Assembly (NCBI RefSeq): GCF_005503695.1
Contig: NZ_SCMU01000003.1
Span: forward strand, 186,001 to 250,000
Direction: 5' to 3'
From: Sphingopyxis sp. 2PD
GTDB taxonomy: Bacteria > Pseudomonadota > Alphaproteobacteria > Sphingomonadales > Sphingomonadaceae
DNA: 64,000 nt
Shown: positions 27,635 through 37,634 of the stretch, piece by piece
Numbering within the stretch: the first letter of the stretch is position 1
Layout of the letters: each line of letters begins with the position of its first letter
Program-made: the position numbers and the translations under genes
Notes under the pieces: generated by a model
What the model was told of the DNA's origin: nothing
The model's input: only the letters and a program-made list of their open reading frames with translations
The model's database searches: none

Positions 27635-27691
27635 GGTCGCATAGGACACAGCTCCTATGGTGCGACCCGGGACCCGCCGAAATTCTTCGGC
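27635..27691 (+). promoter_or_regulatory. Structured 5' leader of rpsD
   Basis: Two strong hairpins precede the ribosome-binding site. The first has outer arms ggtcgca and tgcgacc and an inner stem tagga/tccta (27,635-27,667). The second is gccgaa-attc-ttcggc (27,676-27,691). Ribosomal protein S4 is an autoregulator in several bacteria, so this leader may bind S4. That function is inference from structure and context. Confidence 0.5.
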
Positions 27692-27713
27692 ACACAGCAA
27701 ATTGGAGACGACA

Positions 27714-28325
27714 ATGTCGAAGCGCCAGAGCGCCAAGTATAAACTCGACCGCCGCATGGGCGAGAACATCTGGGGTCGCCCGAAGAGCCCGGTCAACCGC
27801 CGCGAATATGGCCCCGGCCAGCACGGCCAGCGCCGCAAGGGCAAGGTGTCGGACTTCGGCATCCAGCTCCGCGCGAAGCAGAAGCTGAAGGGCTATTACG
27901 GCGACATCACCGAAAAGCAGTTCAAGAAGAACTATTTCGAAGCCAGCCGCATGAAGGGCGACACCGGCCAGAACCTGATCGGCCTGCTCGAACGCCGCCT
28001 CGACGCCGTCGTCTATCGGTCGAAATTCACCCCGACGATCTTCTCGGCGCGCCAGCTCGTCAGCCACGGCCACGTCTATGTGAACGGCGTGAAGTGCAAC
28101 GTCGCCAGCCGTCTGGTGAAGCCCGGTGACGAAATCACCCTGGGCAAGAAGGCGCAGGAAATGGCGCTGGTCGCCGAAGCGCAGAGCCTGCCCGAGCGCG
28201 ACCTGCCCGAATATCTGGCGGTCGACGGCACCAAGACGACCTATGTCCGCGTGCCCACGCTCGACGAAGTGCCCTATCCGGTGAAGATGGAACCCAATCT
28301 GGTCGTCGAATTCTATTCGCGCTGA
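27714..28325 (+). CDS. rpsD: 30S ribosomal protein S4
   Basis: The 203-residue product begins [21 protein letters not shown]. It contains the S4 N-terminal domain and the C-terminal S4 RNA-binding domain ([32 protein letters not shown]). It is a primary 16S rRNA binder. The gene stands alone with a structured leader and a strong terminator, as is common for alphaproteobacterial rpsD. The start at 27,714 follows TTGGAG. Confidence 0.97.
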   Translation: MSKRQSAKYKLDRRMGENIWGRPKSPVNRREYGPGQHGQRRKGKVSDFGIQLRAKQKLKGYYGDITEKQFKKNYFEASRMKGDTGQNLIGLLERRLDAVVYRSKFTPTIFSARQLVSHGHVYVNGVKCNVASRLVKPGDEITLGKKAQEMALVAEAQSLPERDLPEYLAVDGTKTTYVRVPTLDEVPYPVKMEPNLVVEFYSR

Positions 28326-28350
28326 TCGGTTCCCACCGGAAGAATTCAAA

Positions 28351-28380
28351 AGGGCGGCCCGCAAGGACCGCCCTTTTTTT
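28351..28380 (+). terminator. Intrinsic terminator of rpsD
   Basis: The stem agggcggcc/ggaccgccct-type hairpin (gggcgg-ccgc..-ccgccc) is followed by seven T bases. It lies 25 bases after the rpsD stop. Confidence 0.9.
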
Positions 28381-28389
28381 GTTGCCTTT

Positions 28390-30312
28390 TCACTTCGGTA
28401 AAAAAGCCTCGATCCGTTTGAGCATGTCGATGCGCGCCGACGACGATCCGAGGTCATGGGCCAAACCGGGATATTCGACCAGTTCTACGGCGCGTCCTGC
28501 TTTTAGCAGTTCGCGGACCATGGTCTTTGACTGCGTCGGCTCGACATTCTGATCAATCGTCCCGTGGAATAGCAATACGGGCGCCTTGAATTGCGCGGCG
28601 TTTTGCGCAGGCGAACCTTCGCGCAGATGCGGACCGGTCCCGATAAAGTCGCGCTGGATCCGCGCCGTCGTGTAACGACTTTCCTCTTGTCGCAGCTGGG
28701 CAAGGTCAGTGACTGGCGCGATCGCCACGATCGACTTGAACAGGTCGGGGGCAATTACACCGGACTGCAAGGCCGCATAACCGCCGTACGACCAGCCGAC
28801 GATCGAGAGCTTGGCCGCTGGCGCACCTTGGCTGAGCAGCCAACGCCCAGCATCGCTCACGTCTCCAACCGATGTCCGCCACGATTGAAAACCGTTGCGC
28901 TGGTACCATTCGTCCCCGTAACCGGTCGAACCTCTGAAATTCGGCTGGAGTACCGCGAAACCGCGCTGAGCGATGAATTGCGCCAGCCAATCGAAGCCCC
29001 ATTCATCGCGAGCAGATGGCCCGCCGTGCGGCATAACCACTGCTGGCAGGCCGGTGGCACTGACTTTGCCGGGCGGAAGCGTGAGATATGCAGGAATTTC
29101 AGTGCCGTCCGCCGCGGGATATTTAATCGGGCGTACCTCGGACAGCTTCGCGCCTTCAAGCATCGGCCGGTCCGCCAGCAACGGCCGCAAGCTTTTGAGT
29201 GCGGTGTCGAACAGGTAATAATGCCCGGGATCGGTGTCCGAACCCGCCCAAACAAGAAATGTCTTTTCGTCGCGCGTTGCGTCGATAAGCCGCACCGTGC
29301 GGGCACCCAAGGCTTTTTCAAGTTGTGCTGCCAGCGCTTTGATACGCGGGTCGAAATAATGGGCATGTGGTCGATCGGTCGAATAGGCAACCCCAACTAC
29401 CCGCCCCGATTGCCCGATCCGCAGAGTGCCCGACACGTCGACCTCGGGATGCGAAAAGATCGTCTCGGCATCAACTGCCCCTTGCAGTTCCATCCGCTGC
29501 AATGCGACGCGACCATTCACTCGGCCAAAACCGAACACGCGGTCGGCGCCGTGTTCGATCGCCACCGGGCGAAAACCGTCGCGCGCTGAGATGTCATATA
29601 CTGATAGATTTCGCCAGCTTCCGCCAGAAGCAGGCCTCGAAAAATAGCGGTTCTTCCCATCGATCATCCCGCTCTCGCTGGATGCATTGCTGACCAGAAC
29701 GCGCAGTTTTCCGGTTTCGTCGGACAAATAATTGACGGCATATGTGCGCGGCGCTTCGACGGTCTTTTCATCCTCGTTGCGCGTCGAAATCGTGACCACG
29801 CGGTTGCTGGGATGCCAAAGCATGATCCGATCGTCTTCGGCGGGCAGCCAGTCGATCAAATGGCTGCCTGCAAACGCATATTTTCCTTCAGGGCCGACGA
29901 CGTTCAGGTTCTTACCGTCGGGGTCGAGCGCCATCAATCGCCGGAAAGAATTGACGTCGCGTCCCTGTCCTTTTTCGCGACCAGCGATTTCGCAAAGCAA
30001 GCGCTTTGCATTTTCCCACCCGCACCACGAGAAAAACTCGGGATCACCGCTCGCGCGCATGATCCGTTGGGGGACGGCGCCTTCGGCGGTACCAACAACA
30101 AACAGATCATTTCCGCCAGTCGGCGACGGCGAGATAAAGGCGATCGCAGTACCATCAGGCGAGAGACTGATATCATCGACCGAGCCTACCGAGCCGAACA
30201 GGGCCGCCGAATCAGAGACGGTCGTTTGCGCTTGCCCCAATCCGGCTGAAAATAGGAGTAAGGCCGCCGCAAAAGCCGAAGATGTCGAACGCAAACCCTC
30301 AAATCGAGCCAT
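28390..30312 (-). CDS. S9 family prolyl-oligopeptidase-like peptidase, exported
   Basis: The 640-residue product starts at the ATG at 30,312 with a signal peptide (about 1-28, AAALLLFSAGLGQAQ) and GGGGAG nine bases upstream. A beta-propeller-like region (to about 380) precedes the peptidase domain. The catalytic Ser is in GWSYGGYAALQSGV, the Asp region is HGTIDQNVEP, and the His is in YPGLAHDLG near the C-terminus. S9 enzymes cleave short peptides or act as acylaminoacyl peptidases, here probably in the periplasm. It is divergent from the M28 peptidase gene, so the two exported peptidases flank a shared promoter region. Confidence 0.88.
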   Translation of the reverse strand: MARFEGLRSTSSAFAAALLLFSAGLGQAQTTVSDSAALFGSVGSVDDISLSPDGTAIAFISPSPTGGNDLFVVGTAEGAVPQRIMRASGDPEFFSWCGWENAKRLLCEIAGREKGQGRDVNSFRRLMALDPDGKNLNVVGPEGKYAFAGSHLIDWLPAEDDRIMLWHPSNRVVTISTRNEDEKTVEAPRTYAVNYLSDETGKLRVLVSNASSESGMIDGKNRYFSRPASGGSWRNLSVYDISARDGFRPVAIEHGADRVFGFGRVNGRVALQRMELQGAVDAETIFSHPEVDVSGTLRIGQSGRVVGVAYSTDRPHAHYFDPRIKALAAQLEKALGARTVRLIDATRDEKTFLVWAGSDTDPGHYYLFDTALKSLRPLLADRPMLEGAKLSEVRPIKYPAADGTEIPAYLTLPPGKVSATGLPAVVMPHGGPSARDEWGFDWLAQFIAQRGFAVLQPNFRGSTGYGDEWYQRNGFQSWRTSVGDVSDAGRWLLSQGAPAAKLSIVGWSYGGYAALQSGVIAPDLFKSIVAIAPVTDLAQLRQEESRYTTARIQRDFIGTGPHLREGSPAQNAAQFKAPVLLFHGTIDQNVEPTQSKTMVRELLKAGRAVELVEYPGLAHDLGSSSARIDMLKRIEAFLPK

Positions 30313-30473
30313 TAAAATCTGCTCCCCTCTACTCATACTGTCACGCCCCGCGCGATCATTTCCACGTTCTTTCCGCGATTTGACCTTATGCGCAAGCCCC
30401 ACCGCTTGCACCCGCGCCGACGGGCTGGCACAAGCCCGTCCAACCGCAAACGAAACCTTCCAAGGACATTCCC

Positions 30474-32159
30474 ATGCTTCGTTTCCCCCGATCTGCCGCG
30501 GCTTTCGCGGTTCTTCTGACCGTCGCCGCGTGCAACGCGTCCGACAAGGCGGCGACCACCGCCACCGCCATTCCCGATGTCGAAATCCCCGAGCTGTCGC
30601 TGGCGACGTTGCAGGAAGTGACGAAGGAATTGTCGCTCGACGCCTATGAAGGCCGCGCGCCCGGCACGCCCGGCGAGGAAAAGACCGTTGCCTATCTGAT
30701 CAAGAAATATCAGGAAGCGGGGCTGCAGCCCGGTAACAACGGCAGCTGGACGCAGGATGTGCCGCTGGTCGAAATCACCGCGAAAAATGCGACCCCGCTG
30801 ACGTTTACCGGCGGCAAGACGCCGGTCACCGCACAATATGCGAAGGACTATGTTGCGTTCAGCTATCGCGTCCAACCGAAGACCGCGGTCAAGGACAGCG
30901 ACGTCGTGTTTGTCGGCTATGGCATTGTCGCCCCCGAAAAGGGCTGGAACGACTATGCGGGCCTTGATGTGAAAGGTAAGACCGTCGTCGTCCTCGTCAA
31001 CGATCCCGACTGGCAGACCGCTGAAACCAAGGGCGAATTCAACGGCCGCGCGATGACCTATTATGGCCGCTGGTCGTACAAATATGAAGAAGCGGCGCGG
31101 CAGGGCGCCGCGGCGGTGCTGATCGTCCACGACACCGAGCCCGCCGCTTACGGGTGGAATGTCGTCGAATCGAGCAACACCGGCACGCAATATCTGGCCG
31201 AAAGCAAGGACGGCGGCGCCAGCCAGACCGTCGCCAACGGCTGGATCCAGCTGCCCAAGGCGAAGGAATTGTTCGCCAGCGCCGGACAGGATTTCGACGC
31301 GCTGCGCGACGCGGCGAAGAAGAAGGGCTTCAAGCCCGTCGCGCTGACCGGCGTGAAGGCCAACTTCAGCTTTGACAATGACATCGCCAAGAAAATGTCG
31401 CGCAACGTCATCGGCATCTTGCCGGGCGCCAAGCGTCCGCAAGAATATGTGCTCTACACCGGCCACTGGGACCATCTGGGCCGCTGCACGCCGGTCGCGG
31501 GCGACGACATCTGCAACGGCGCGGTCGACAATGCCACCGGCATCGCGGGCCTGGTCACGCTCGCGCAGGCGTTCAATAAGGCCGGTGCGCCCGACCGCAG
31601 CATCGTGTTCCTGGCGGTGACCGCCGAGGAATCGGGGCTGCTCGGGTCGAAATATTATGCCGAGAACCCGGTGTTTCCGCTGTCGCAGACCGTCGGCGGG
31701 GTCAATATGGACGCGCTCAACTCGGTCGGCCCGGCCAAGGACATCGTGGTCGTTGGCGGCGGTAAGTCCGAACTCGACGCCTATGTCGAAAAGCTCGCCC
31801 AGATGGAGGGCCGCACGGTCAAGGCCGAACCGACCCCCGAAAAGGGTTTCTATTACCGGTCGGATCACTTCAGCTTTGCCAAGCTCGGCGTGCCGATGTT
31901 CAACTTCGGCAGCGGCGACGATCTGGTCGAGGGCGGCGTCGAAGCGGGCCAGAAGGCGTCTGAAGATTATGAAAAGAACCGCTATCACGCGCCGGGCGAC
32001 GAATATGAGGCGATCACCAATTGGAGCGGCATGATGGCCGACCTGCGCCTCTACTATGCCGCGGGCCGGATGCTGGCGATGACTGAGGCATGGCCGAACT
32101 GGGTCGAGGGCGACGAATTCCGCGCCGCCCGTGATAAGTCGCGCAGCGCCGCGAAATAG
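30474..32159 (+). CDS. M28 family metallopeptidase, lipoprotein
   Basis: The 561-residue product has a lipobox (LLTVAAC, Cys near 20), so it is a predicted lipoprotein. A PA-like insert (AAAVLIVHDTEPAAYG) is followed by the zinc-peptidase core: TGHWDHLG, GAVDNATGIAGL, TAEESGLLGSKYYAE and YYRSDHFSFAKLGVPM hold the metal and catalytic residues. It is expected to degrade peptides from the N-terminus at the envelope. Confidence 0.9.
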   Translation: MLRFPRSAAAFAVLLTVAACNASDKAATTATAIPDVEIPELSLATLQEVTKELSLDAYEGRAPGTPGEEKTVAYLIKKYQEAGLQPGNNGSWTQDVPLVEITAKNATPLTFTGGKTPVTAQYAKDYVAFSYRVQPKTAVKDSDVVFVGYGIVAPEKGWNDYAGLDVKGKTVVVLVNDPDWQTAETKGEFNGRAMTYYGRWSYKYEEAARQGAAAVLIVHDTEPAAYGWNVVESSNTGTQYLAESKDGGASQTVANGWIQLPKAKELFASAGQDFDALRDAAKKKGFKPVALTGVKANFSFDNDIAKKMSRNVIGILPGAKRPQEYVLYTGHWDHLGRCTPVAGDDICNGAVDNATGIAGLVTLAQAFNKAGAPDRSIVFLAVTAEESGLLGSKYYAENPVFPLSQTVGGVNMDALNSVGPAKDIVVVGGGKSELDAYVEKLAQMEGRTVKAEPTPEKGFYYRSDHFSFAKLGVPMFNFGSGDDLVEGGVEAGQKASEDYEKNRYHAPGDEYEAITNWSGMMADLRLYYAAGRMLAMTEAWPNWVEGDEFRAARDKSRSAAK

Positions 32160-32169
32160 ATCCTGCGCT

Positions 32170-32254
32170 CGTCATTGCGAGGAACGAAACGACGCGGCAA
32201 TCCAGAGTGGGCGGTAACCGCTCTGGATTGCTTCGCTTCGCGCGCAATGACGAA
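32170..32254. repeat. Inverted repeat (cgtcattgcg type)
   Basis: Outer arms cgtcattgcg and cgcaatgacg and inner arms aatccagag and ctctggatt form a long hairpin-like element between the M28 peptidase and agmatine deiminase genes. The outer arms match those at 1,777-1,810, so it belongs to a dispersed family. Confidence 0.7.
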
Positions 32255-32280
32255 ACTGGGAAATTGAGGATTTCGACGCG

Positions 32281-33264
32281 ATGACCTTATGTATGCCCGC
32301 CGAATGGGCGCCGCACGAAGCGGTTTGGATCGGCTTTCCGCATCTCGCCGACGAATGGTCGGGACAGATCGACGCCGCGCGGCGCGATGTGGCCGCCTTT
32401 GCCAATGCCGTCCATGATGAAGGGCGCGGCGAGACGGTACATCTGCTCGTGCGCGATCACGACAATGCCGATATTGCCGAGGCGCTCGTCGATCGGGGCG
32501 TGCAGTTGTTCGTTGTCCCCTTCGGCGATATCTGGCTACGCGACACCGGGCCGATCATCGTCGGCACCGGTAGCCATCGCGAGGCGCGCAATTTTGACTT
32601 CAATTGGTGGGGCAACAAGTTCGTGATGCCCGGCGACCGCGAGATCGGGGCAATCCTGGCCGCGCACGCGGACCTGCCAACGCAGCACCTCGACTGGGTG
32701 CTCGAAGGCGGCGGGATCGACGTCGACGGCACCGGCCTGTGCGTCACCACCGAGGAGTGCCTGCTCAACCCCAATCGCAACCCGACGCTGACGCGCGAAG
32801 ACATAGCGGTGCGGCTCCACCAGTCGCTCGGCATCGACCGTCTGCTCTGGCTCGGCAACGGGCTGGTCGGCGACCACACCGACGGCCATGTCGACAATCT
32901 GGCGCGCTTTGTCGGTGAAGGGCGGCTGGCGCTGCCCGTCGCCGACGGCGATGACGATCCCAACGCGCACATCTACGCCGACGCCCGCGCGCGCGCAGCG
33001 GCGTTTGGCGGGATCGAGATCGTCGATCTCCCCTCCCCCGGCCGGATCGAGATTGACGGCGAAATCGCGGCGGCGAGCTATATGAACTTCTACATCGGCA
33101 ACAGCGTCGTGGTCGTGCCGACCTATGGCGCCCCGAACGATCAGGCCGCGGTCGATGCGCTCGCCGCCCTCTTCCCCGACCGCCGCGCTGTAGGCCTCCC
33201 CGCCCTCGGCATCATCGCCGGCGGCGGCAGCTTCCATTGCTCGAGCCAGCAGCTTCCGGCATAG
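32281..33264 (+). CDS. aguA: Agmatine deiminase
   Basis: The 327-residue product is a peptidyl-arginine-deiminase-fold enzyme. Key elements are MPAEWAPHEAVWIGFPH, IWLRDTGPIIV, NFDFNWWGNKF, GDHTDGHVDN and the C-terminal catalytic Cys in IIAGGGSFHCSSQQLP. It converts agmatine to N-carbamoylputrescine. The next gene, seven bases on, encodes the following step. Confidence 0.93.
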   Translation: MTLCMPAEWAPHEAVWIGFPHLADEWSGQIDAARRDVAAFANAVHDEGRGETVHLLVRDHDNADIAEALVDRGVQLFVVPFGDIWLRDTGPIIVGTGSHREARNFDFNWWGNKFVMPGDREIGAILAAHADLPTQHLDWVLEGGGIDVDGTGLCVTTEECLLNPNRNPTLTREDIAVRLHQSLGIDRLLWLGNGLVGDHTDGHVDNLARFVGEGRLALPVADGDDDPNAHIYADARARAAAFGGIEIVDLPSPGRIEIDGEIAAASYMNFYIGNSVVVVPTYGAPNDQAAVDALAALFPDRRAVGLPALGIIAGGGSFHCSSQQLPA

Positions 33265-33271
33265 CGCACCC

Positions 33272-34123
<852 letters not shown>

Positions 34124-34138
34124 CACCGCAAAGCGCCG

Positions 34139-34768
34139 TCAGCTTTCAAATCGGCGGATGCTTTCGAGGTCAGCCCGATCGAGCGGTTGGGTCAGCCACA
34201 ACCCGCCGCGCCCGGCGCGCGACCAACGCACGATCGCGCGGCGCTTGACCCCGCCAGCCAGGATCAGGTCAAGCTCCTTGCCCACCTCGAAATGCCCGTC
34301 GTGCAAAAACCCCGCGCCATGCTGCGACAGATCGACGAGTTCGATATTGCCCGTCCCTTCATCGGTGACCGCCTGCGCGCGGCTATGCACCGGCAGGCGC
34401 GGCTGGCGGTAGCCGGTGGCGCGCTGTTCGGCGGCCAATTGTTTGAGCACATCGGCGACGTCGACCTCCTGGTCGAACGCAACGCCGCAGCGCCCACCCT
34501 CGGACCACACCACCTTGCCGCGCAGCTGCACCGTATCGGACAGGGCGATTTCAAGCTGTTCGCCGACGCTGATCGGCACATCGGCGGCAAGCATCATGCC
34601 CCGGTCGGATATATTGCGTACGCGCCATAGTCCCGCGTCGCCGTTGCGAATGATTTTCGCGATGCGCCACACGGTGCGGTAACGATCCGCCCCTCGGCGA
34701 TCGCTGGCGGCAGCGGCGGCGGCAAATTCCTGCTCGGCGTTGGGGCGAGGTTGGTTCATGGCGTCCAC
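34139..34768 (-). CDS. Protein with two PilZ-like domains
   Basis: The 209-residue product begins MDAMNQPRPNAEQE. The first PilZ-like domain has DRRGADRYRTVWRIAK and RNISDRGMML; the second has VELVDLSQHGAGFLHDGHFEVGKELDLIL. PilZ domains bind cyclic di-GMP through RxxxR and D/NxSxxG; here RNISDRG and VDLSQHGAG are the second-motif equivalents, and the R-rich RRGADRYR could serve as the first. It is a candidate cyclic di-GMP effector in the cytoplasm. Confidence 0.8.
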   Translation of the reverse strand: MDAMNQPRPNAEQEFAAAAAASDRRGADRYRTVWRIAKIIRNGDAGLWRVRNISDRGMMLAADVPISVGEQLEIALSDTVQLRGKVVWSEGGRCGVAFDQEVDVADVLKQLAAEQRATGYRQPRLPVHSRAQAVTDEGTGNIELVDLSQHGAGFLHDGHFEVGKELDLILAGGVKRRAIVRWSRAGRGGLWLTQPLDRADLESIRRFES

Positions 34769-35030
34769 CTTGTCGGCACAAAGTCAGATCGGGTCGGCAA
34801 ACGGCGATAAAAGCTGCAAAATTCGCAAATATGATCCAGCTCAAATATCGTATTTTTCATTATTTTTCAATGTCCATGCAGACGAAGTTGACATGAATTA
34901 GGTTAACGCCACAAAATCCTTAGCCATGTTTGATTGCTAACGATGAATAAATTTCGTTATTTTCATGCTTTAACGGTGCCATAGCGGCGGCATTAAGCGC
35001 CAAAATGGCAACATTGGCGCGGCAACCATG
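34769..35030. other. AT-rich intergenic region between the PilZ gene and anti-sigma gene
   Basis: No gene is seen in this 262-base stretch. Its middle (34,800-34,980) is markedly AT-richer than its surroundings and probably carries the PilZ promoter on the minus strand. At 34,997-35,020 perfect arms gcgccaa and ttggcgc form a hairpin 11 bases past the anti-sigma stop, a possible transcript end without a strong T-run. Confidence 0.5.
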
Positions 35031-35741
35031 TTATCGCGCCCGCCACCCGGCATCGCGCGCGACACGCTCGGCGTCCGCGTCGAGCGGATCGCCTGCCATC
35101 ATCGTCGCCACCATCGCGGCGAGTTCGCCCGAGCCCGCCTGACGATAGTCGGTGGGCGCCCGTCCGCGCTGTGTCCGTTCCAGTTGCCAGCGGCCACCCT
35201 CGCGGCAACCGATCCCGTCGACCGTGGCGCTTTCGAAACTGCGGCAGTAACGCCCCTCACCGTCGCGAAAGCTGAGCCCGATCCGGACCGCAGCGTCTGC
35301 GGGCTGGTTCGACGCCAGCCGGGTATCGAGCGCGTCGGCCAGCGAACCCGATGCCACGAGCACGCCCTTGTCGCTCGCGACATCGGCGGCAGGCAGCCAG
35401 GGCCGCAATCCGATTGTCAGCCCGAGCACCAGCGACGCGGCGAGCGCGCCCCAGTGCATGGGTTCAAAGCGCGCCCGCTTCGCCGCGCGACGATCCGCCA
35501 AACTGGTATCGACCCCGTCCGCGTTGTCCGCCCCGACGAGCAAAGCGCGCAGCCGTTCGGGTACCGCCTCCTCGACAACCGGCGCATAATGCGCGGTCAG
35601 CTGCGCCTTCAGCGCGCGGTGGCGCGCGATTTCTGCCGCCAGCGCGGGATCCCGAACCGCTTCGCGTTCGATGCGCCGCGCGGTCAGATCGTCGAGTTCG
35701 CCGTCGACAAAGGCCGCAACAATGTCCCGATCCACGCTCAT
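35031..35741 (-). CDS. Anti-sigma factor, membrane-bound
   Basis: The 236-residue product has an N-terminal cytoplasmic anti-sigma helical part (DIVAAFVDGELDDLTARRIEREA), one membrane segment at about 107-127 (WGALAASLVLGLTIGL) and a periplasmic C-terminal domain with SFRDGEGRYCRSFESA and two cysteines. There is no HxxxCxxC zinc motif in the N-terminal part. It overlaps the sigma gene by four bases, the standard sigma/anti-sigma operon. Confidence 0.82.
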   Translation of the reverse strand: MSVDRDIVAAFVDGELDDLTARRIEREAVRDPALAAEIARHRALKAQLTAHYAPVVEEAVPERLRALLVGADNADGVDTSLADRRAAKRARFEPMHWGALAASLVLGLTIGLRPWLPAADVASDKGVLVASGSLADALDTRLASNQPADAAVRIGLSFRDGEGRYCRSFESATVDGIGCREGGRWQLERTQRGRAPTDYRQAGSGELAAMVATMMAGDPLDADAERVARDAGWRAR

Positions 35742-36226
35742 GCCGCCTCTCCCAGATAATGCATCAGCGTCTCGCGCCCACGCGCCAGCCGCGACGTGAC
35801 GGTGCCGATTGGCACGTCCAAAATGTCGGCCGCCTCGCGATAGGCATAGCCTTCGACGAGAACGAGCATCACGACCTCGCGCTGGTCGTCGGGCAGCCGC
35901 GCCATTGCGCCGTCGACATCGCCGCGCAGCGCGCCCGCCTCGACCTCGGCAGCGCCGTCGCCGACAACCTGCGTTGCGGCATCGTCGATCGCACTATGGA
36001 CACCGCGGCGGCCCGCAGCGCGGCGCTCGTCGATCCAAATATTTCGGGTGATGCGATACATCCAGCTATCCAGTCTTGTTCCCTCTTGCCACTGATCGCG
36101 CGACTTCAGCGCGCGTTCGATGGCGGCCTGGCATAAATCGTCGGCGTCGCTCGGGTGGCGCGCCAGACCGCGCGCGAACCGGCGCAAGCGCGGTAATAAT
36201 GCCACCAGTTCCTCTTCGAAGCGCAT
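35738..36226 (-). CDS. ECF RNA polymerase sigma factor
   Basis: The 162-residue product has the sigma-70 region 2 (LARHPSDADDLCQAAIERAL, SWMYRITRNIWIDERRA) and region 4 (LPDDQREVVMLVLVEGYAYREAADILDVPIGTVTSRLARGRE). Its own upstream region carries GGAAG-N17-CGTT on the minus strand, so autoregulation is likely. The same motif precedes the two neighbouring secreted-protein genes. The length and form are those of a typical ECF sigma without extra domains. Confidence 0.92.
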   Translation of the reverse strand: MRFEEELVALLPRLRRFARGLARHPSDADDLCQAAIERALKSRDQWQEGTRLDSWMYRITRNIWIDERRAAGRRGVHSAIDDAATQVVGDGAAEVEAGALRGDVDGAMARLPDDQREVVMLVLVEGYAYREAADILDVPIGTVTSRLARGRETLMHYLGEAA

Positions 36227-36249
36227 AATCGCCTTTTCGTTGTGCCTGG

Positions 36250-36281
36250 GGAAGAAACGACGCCACCCTATCGTTTCTTCC
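36250..36281. promoter_or_regulatory. Overlapping divergent ECF-type promoters (GGAAG-N17-CGTT on both strands)
   Basis: A perfect inverted repeat ggaagaaacga / tcgtttcttcc places GGAAG-N17-CGTT on each strand. Plus strand: GGAAG at 36,250 and CGTT at 36,272, reading into the protease gene 75 bases on. Minus strand: GGAAG at 36,281 and CGTT ending at 36,256, reading into the sigma gene 30 bases on. The form resembles known ECF promoters (GGAAC-N16/17-CGTT in EcfG). Confidence 0.7.
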
Positions 36282-36349
36282 GCGACATGCTAAATTTTTC
36301 GAAGCCACCCCAGGCTCGTCTTCGCGCCCGGGATGAACAAGGAAGCACC

Positions 36350-37615
36350 GTGCGACATTCGACAGCCCTGATCCTGAGCCTGATGTTGGCGATGAGCGGT
36401 CCGCACGCCCGCGCGCAGATCGCGGTGCCGTCGGTACAAATCCCCGACGCGGCGCGGACATTGCCGTCGCTGCCGGGAATTGGCACCGAGCCACTGATTG
36501 CGGTCAGGGATACGCTGGCGCAGGCGCGCATCGAACGGATTGCCGACCTGCTGCGTGATCGCCGCGACCGGATCGAGCCCGATCGCAATGGCCAACCCGC
36601 AGTGCGCGGGGTGCTGATCGCCACGGGCATCGACGACGCCATGGTCGCCCGCGCCCGCGACGGCGGCTTCGCGCTGATCGACCGCGAGCGGATTGCCGGG
36701 CTCGATCTCGACATCGCGCGCTTTGCGGTTCCCGAAGGGCAAAGCCTGACGCGCGCGCAAAAGCGGCTTGCCAAACGCCTGCCCGCTGCGGCGATCGACG
36801 TCGACCATCTCTATTTCACGAGCGGCCCGGGCGGCGCGCTGCCCGTCGCCGCGCTAGCGACCGCCAGCGCTTCGTCATCGGGCGCCCCGCTCGGGCTGAT
36901 CGACGGCGGCGTCGCCGCGCACCCGTCGGTCGCTGGGCGCGTCGAACAGCGCGGGTTTGCGCGCGGCGCGCCCGTACCAAGCCGCCACGGCACCGCGGTT
37001 GCCTCGCTGCTCATCGGGACCGGCACGGTGCGCGGCGCCGCGCCGGGGCGGCGGCTCGCTGCGGCCGATGTCTATGGCGGCGACCCGGCGGGCGGCAATG
37101 CCAGCGCCATCGCCCGCGCGCTGGGCTGGCTTGCCGAGCGCGGTGTCGGAGTCACGACGATCAGCCTTGTCGGTCCCGACAACAAGCTGCTCGCGATTGC
37201 GGTATCGCGCGCGCAGCAGCGCGGGATGCTGATCGTGGCGGCGGTGGGCAACGACGGCCCCGCCGCGCCGCCCGCCTATCCGGCCTCGTACAAGGGCGTC
37301 TTCGCGGTGACCGGCGTCGACGCCCGCTACCGCGCGCTGCCCGAGGCAGGCCGCGCGCTGCACGTCGATTTCGCCGCCCCCGGCGCCGATGTCCACGCCG
37401 CCACCGGCGCCGCCACCAGCGATCGGCTGCGCGGAACATCCTTCGCCGCACCGCTGGTCGCCGGGCGACTGGCGCAGCATTATGCCGCGCCCGCGACGGA
37501 CCGGATCGCCGCCGCGGTGACCGCGCTGGTGCTCGAAGCGCGCGATCTGGGCAAGAAGGGCCGCGACAAAATCTATGGCCACGGCCTGATCTGCAGCAGC
37601 TGCGGCGGCCGCTGA
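36350..37615 (+). CDS. S8 (subtilisin-like) serine protease, exported
   Basis: The 421-residue product starts at a GTG at 36,350 preceded by AAGGAA, with a signal peptide (about 1-24, LILSLMLAMSGPHARAQ). The triad is visible: Asp in LGLIDGGVAAHPSV, His in SRHGTAVASLLIG and Ser in LRGTSFAAPLVAG, with the oxyanion Asn in AAVGNDGPAAPPAYP. A propeptide-like region precedes the catalytic domain. It is divergent from the ECF sigma operon and shares its promoter motif, so it is probably a regulon member. Its C-terminal end contains CSSCGGR. Confidence 0.88.
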   Translation: MRHSTALILSLMLAMSGPHARAQIAVPSVQIPDAARTLPSLPGIGTEPLIAVRDTLAQARIERIADLLRDRRDRIEPDRNGQPAVRGVLIATGIDDAMVARARDGGFALIDRERIAGLDLDIARFAVPEGQSLTRAQKRLAKRLPAAAIDVDHLYFTSGPGGALPVAALATASASSSGAPLGLIDGGVAAHPSVAGRVEQRGFARGAPVPSRHGTAVASLLIGTGTVRGAAPGRRLAAADVYGGDPAGGNASAIARALGWLAERGVGVTTISLVGPDNKLLAIAVSRAQQRGMLIVAAVGNDGPAAPPAYPASYKGVFAVTGVDARYRALPEAGRALHVDFAAPGADVHAATGAATSDRLRGTSFAAPLVAGRLAQHYAAPATDRIAAAVTALVLEARDLGKKGRDKIYGHGLICSSCGGR

Positions 37616-37634
37616 CCCCGACCCGAAATTTTTC

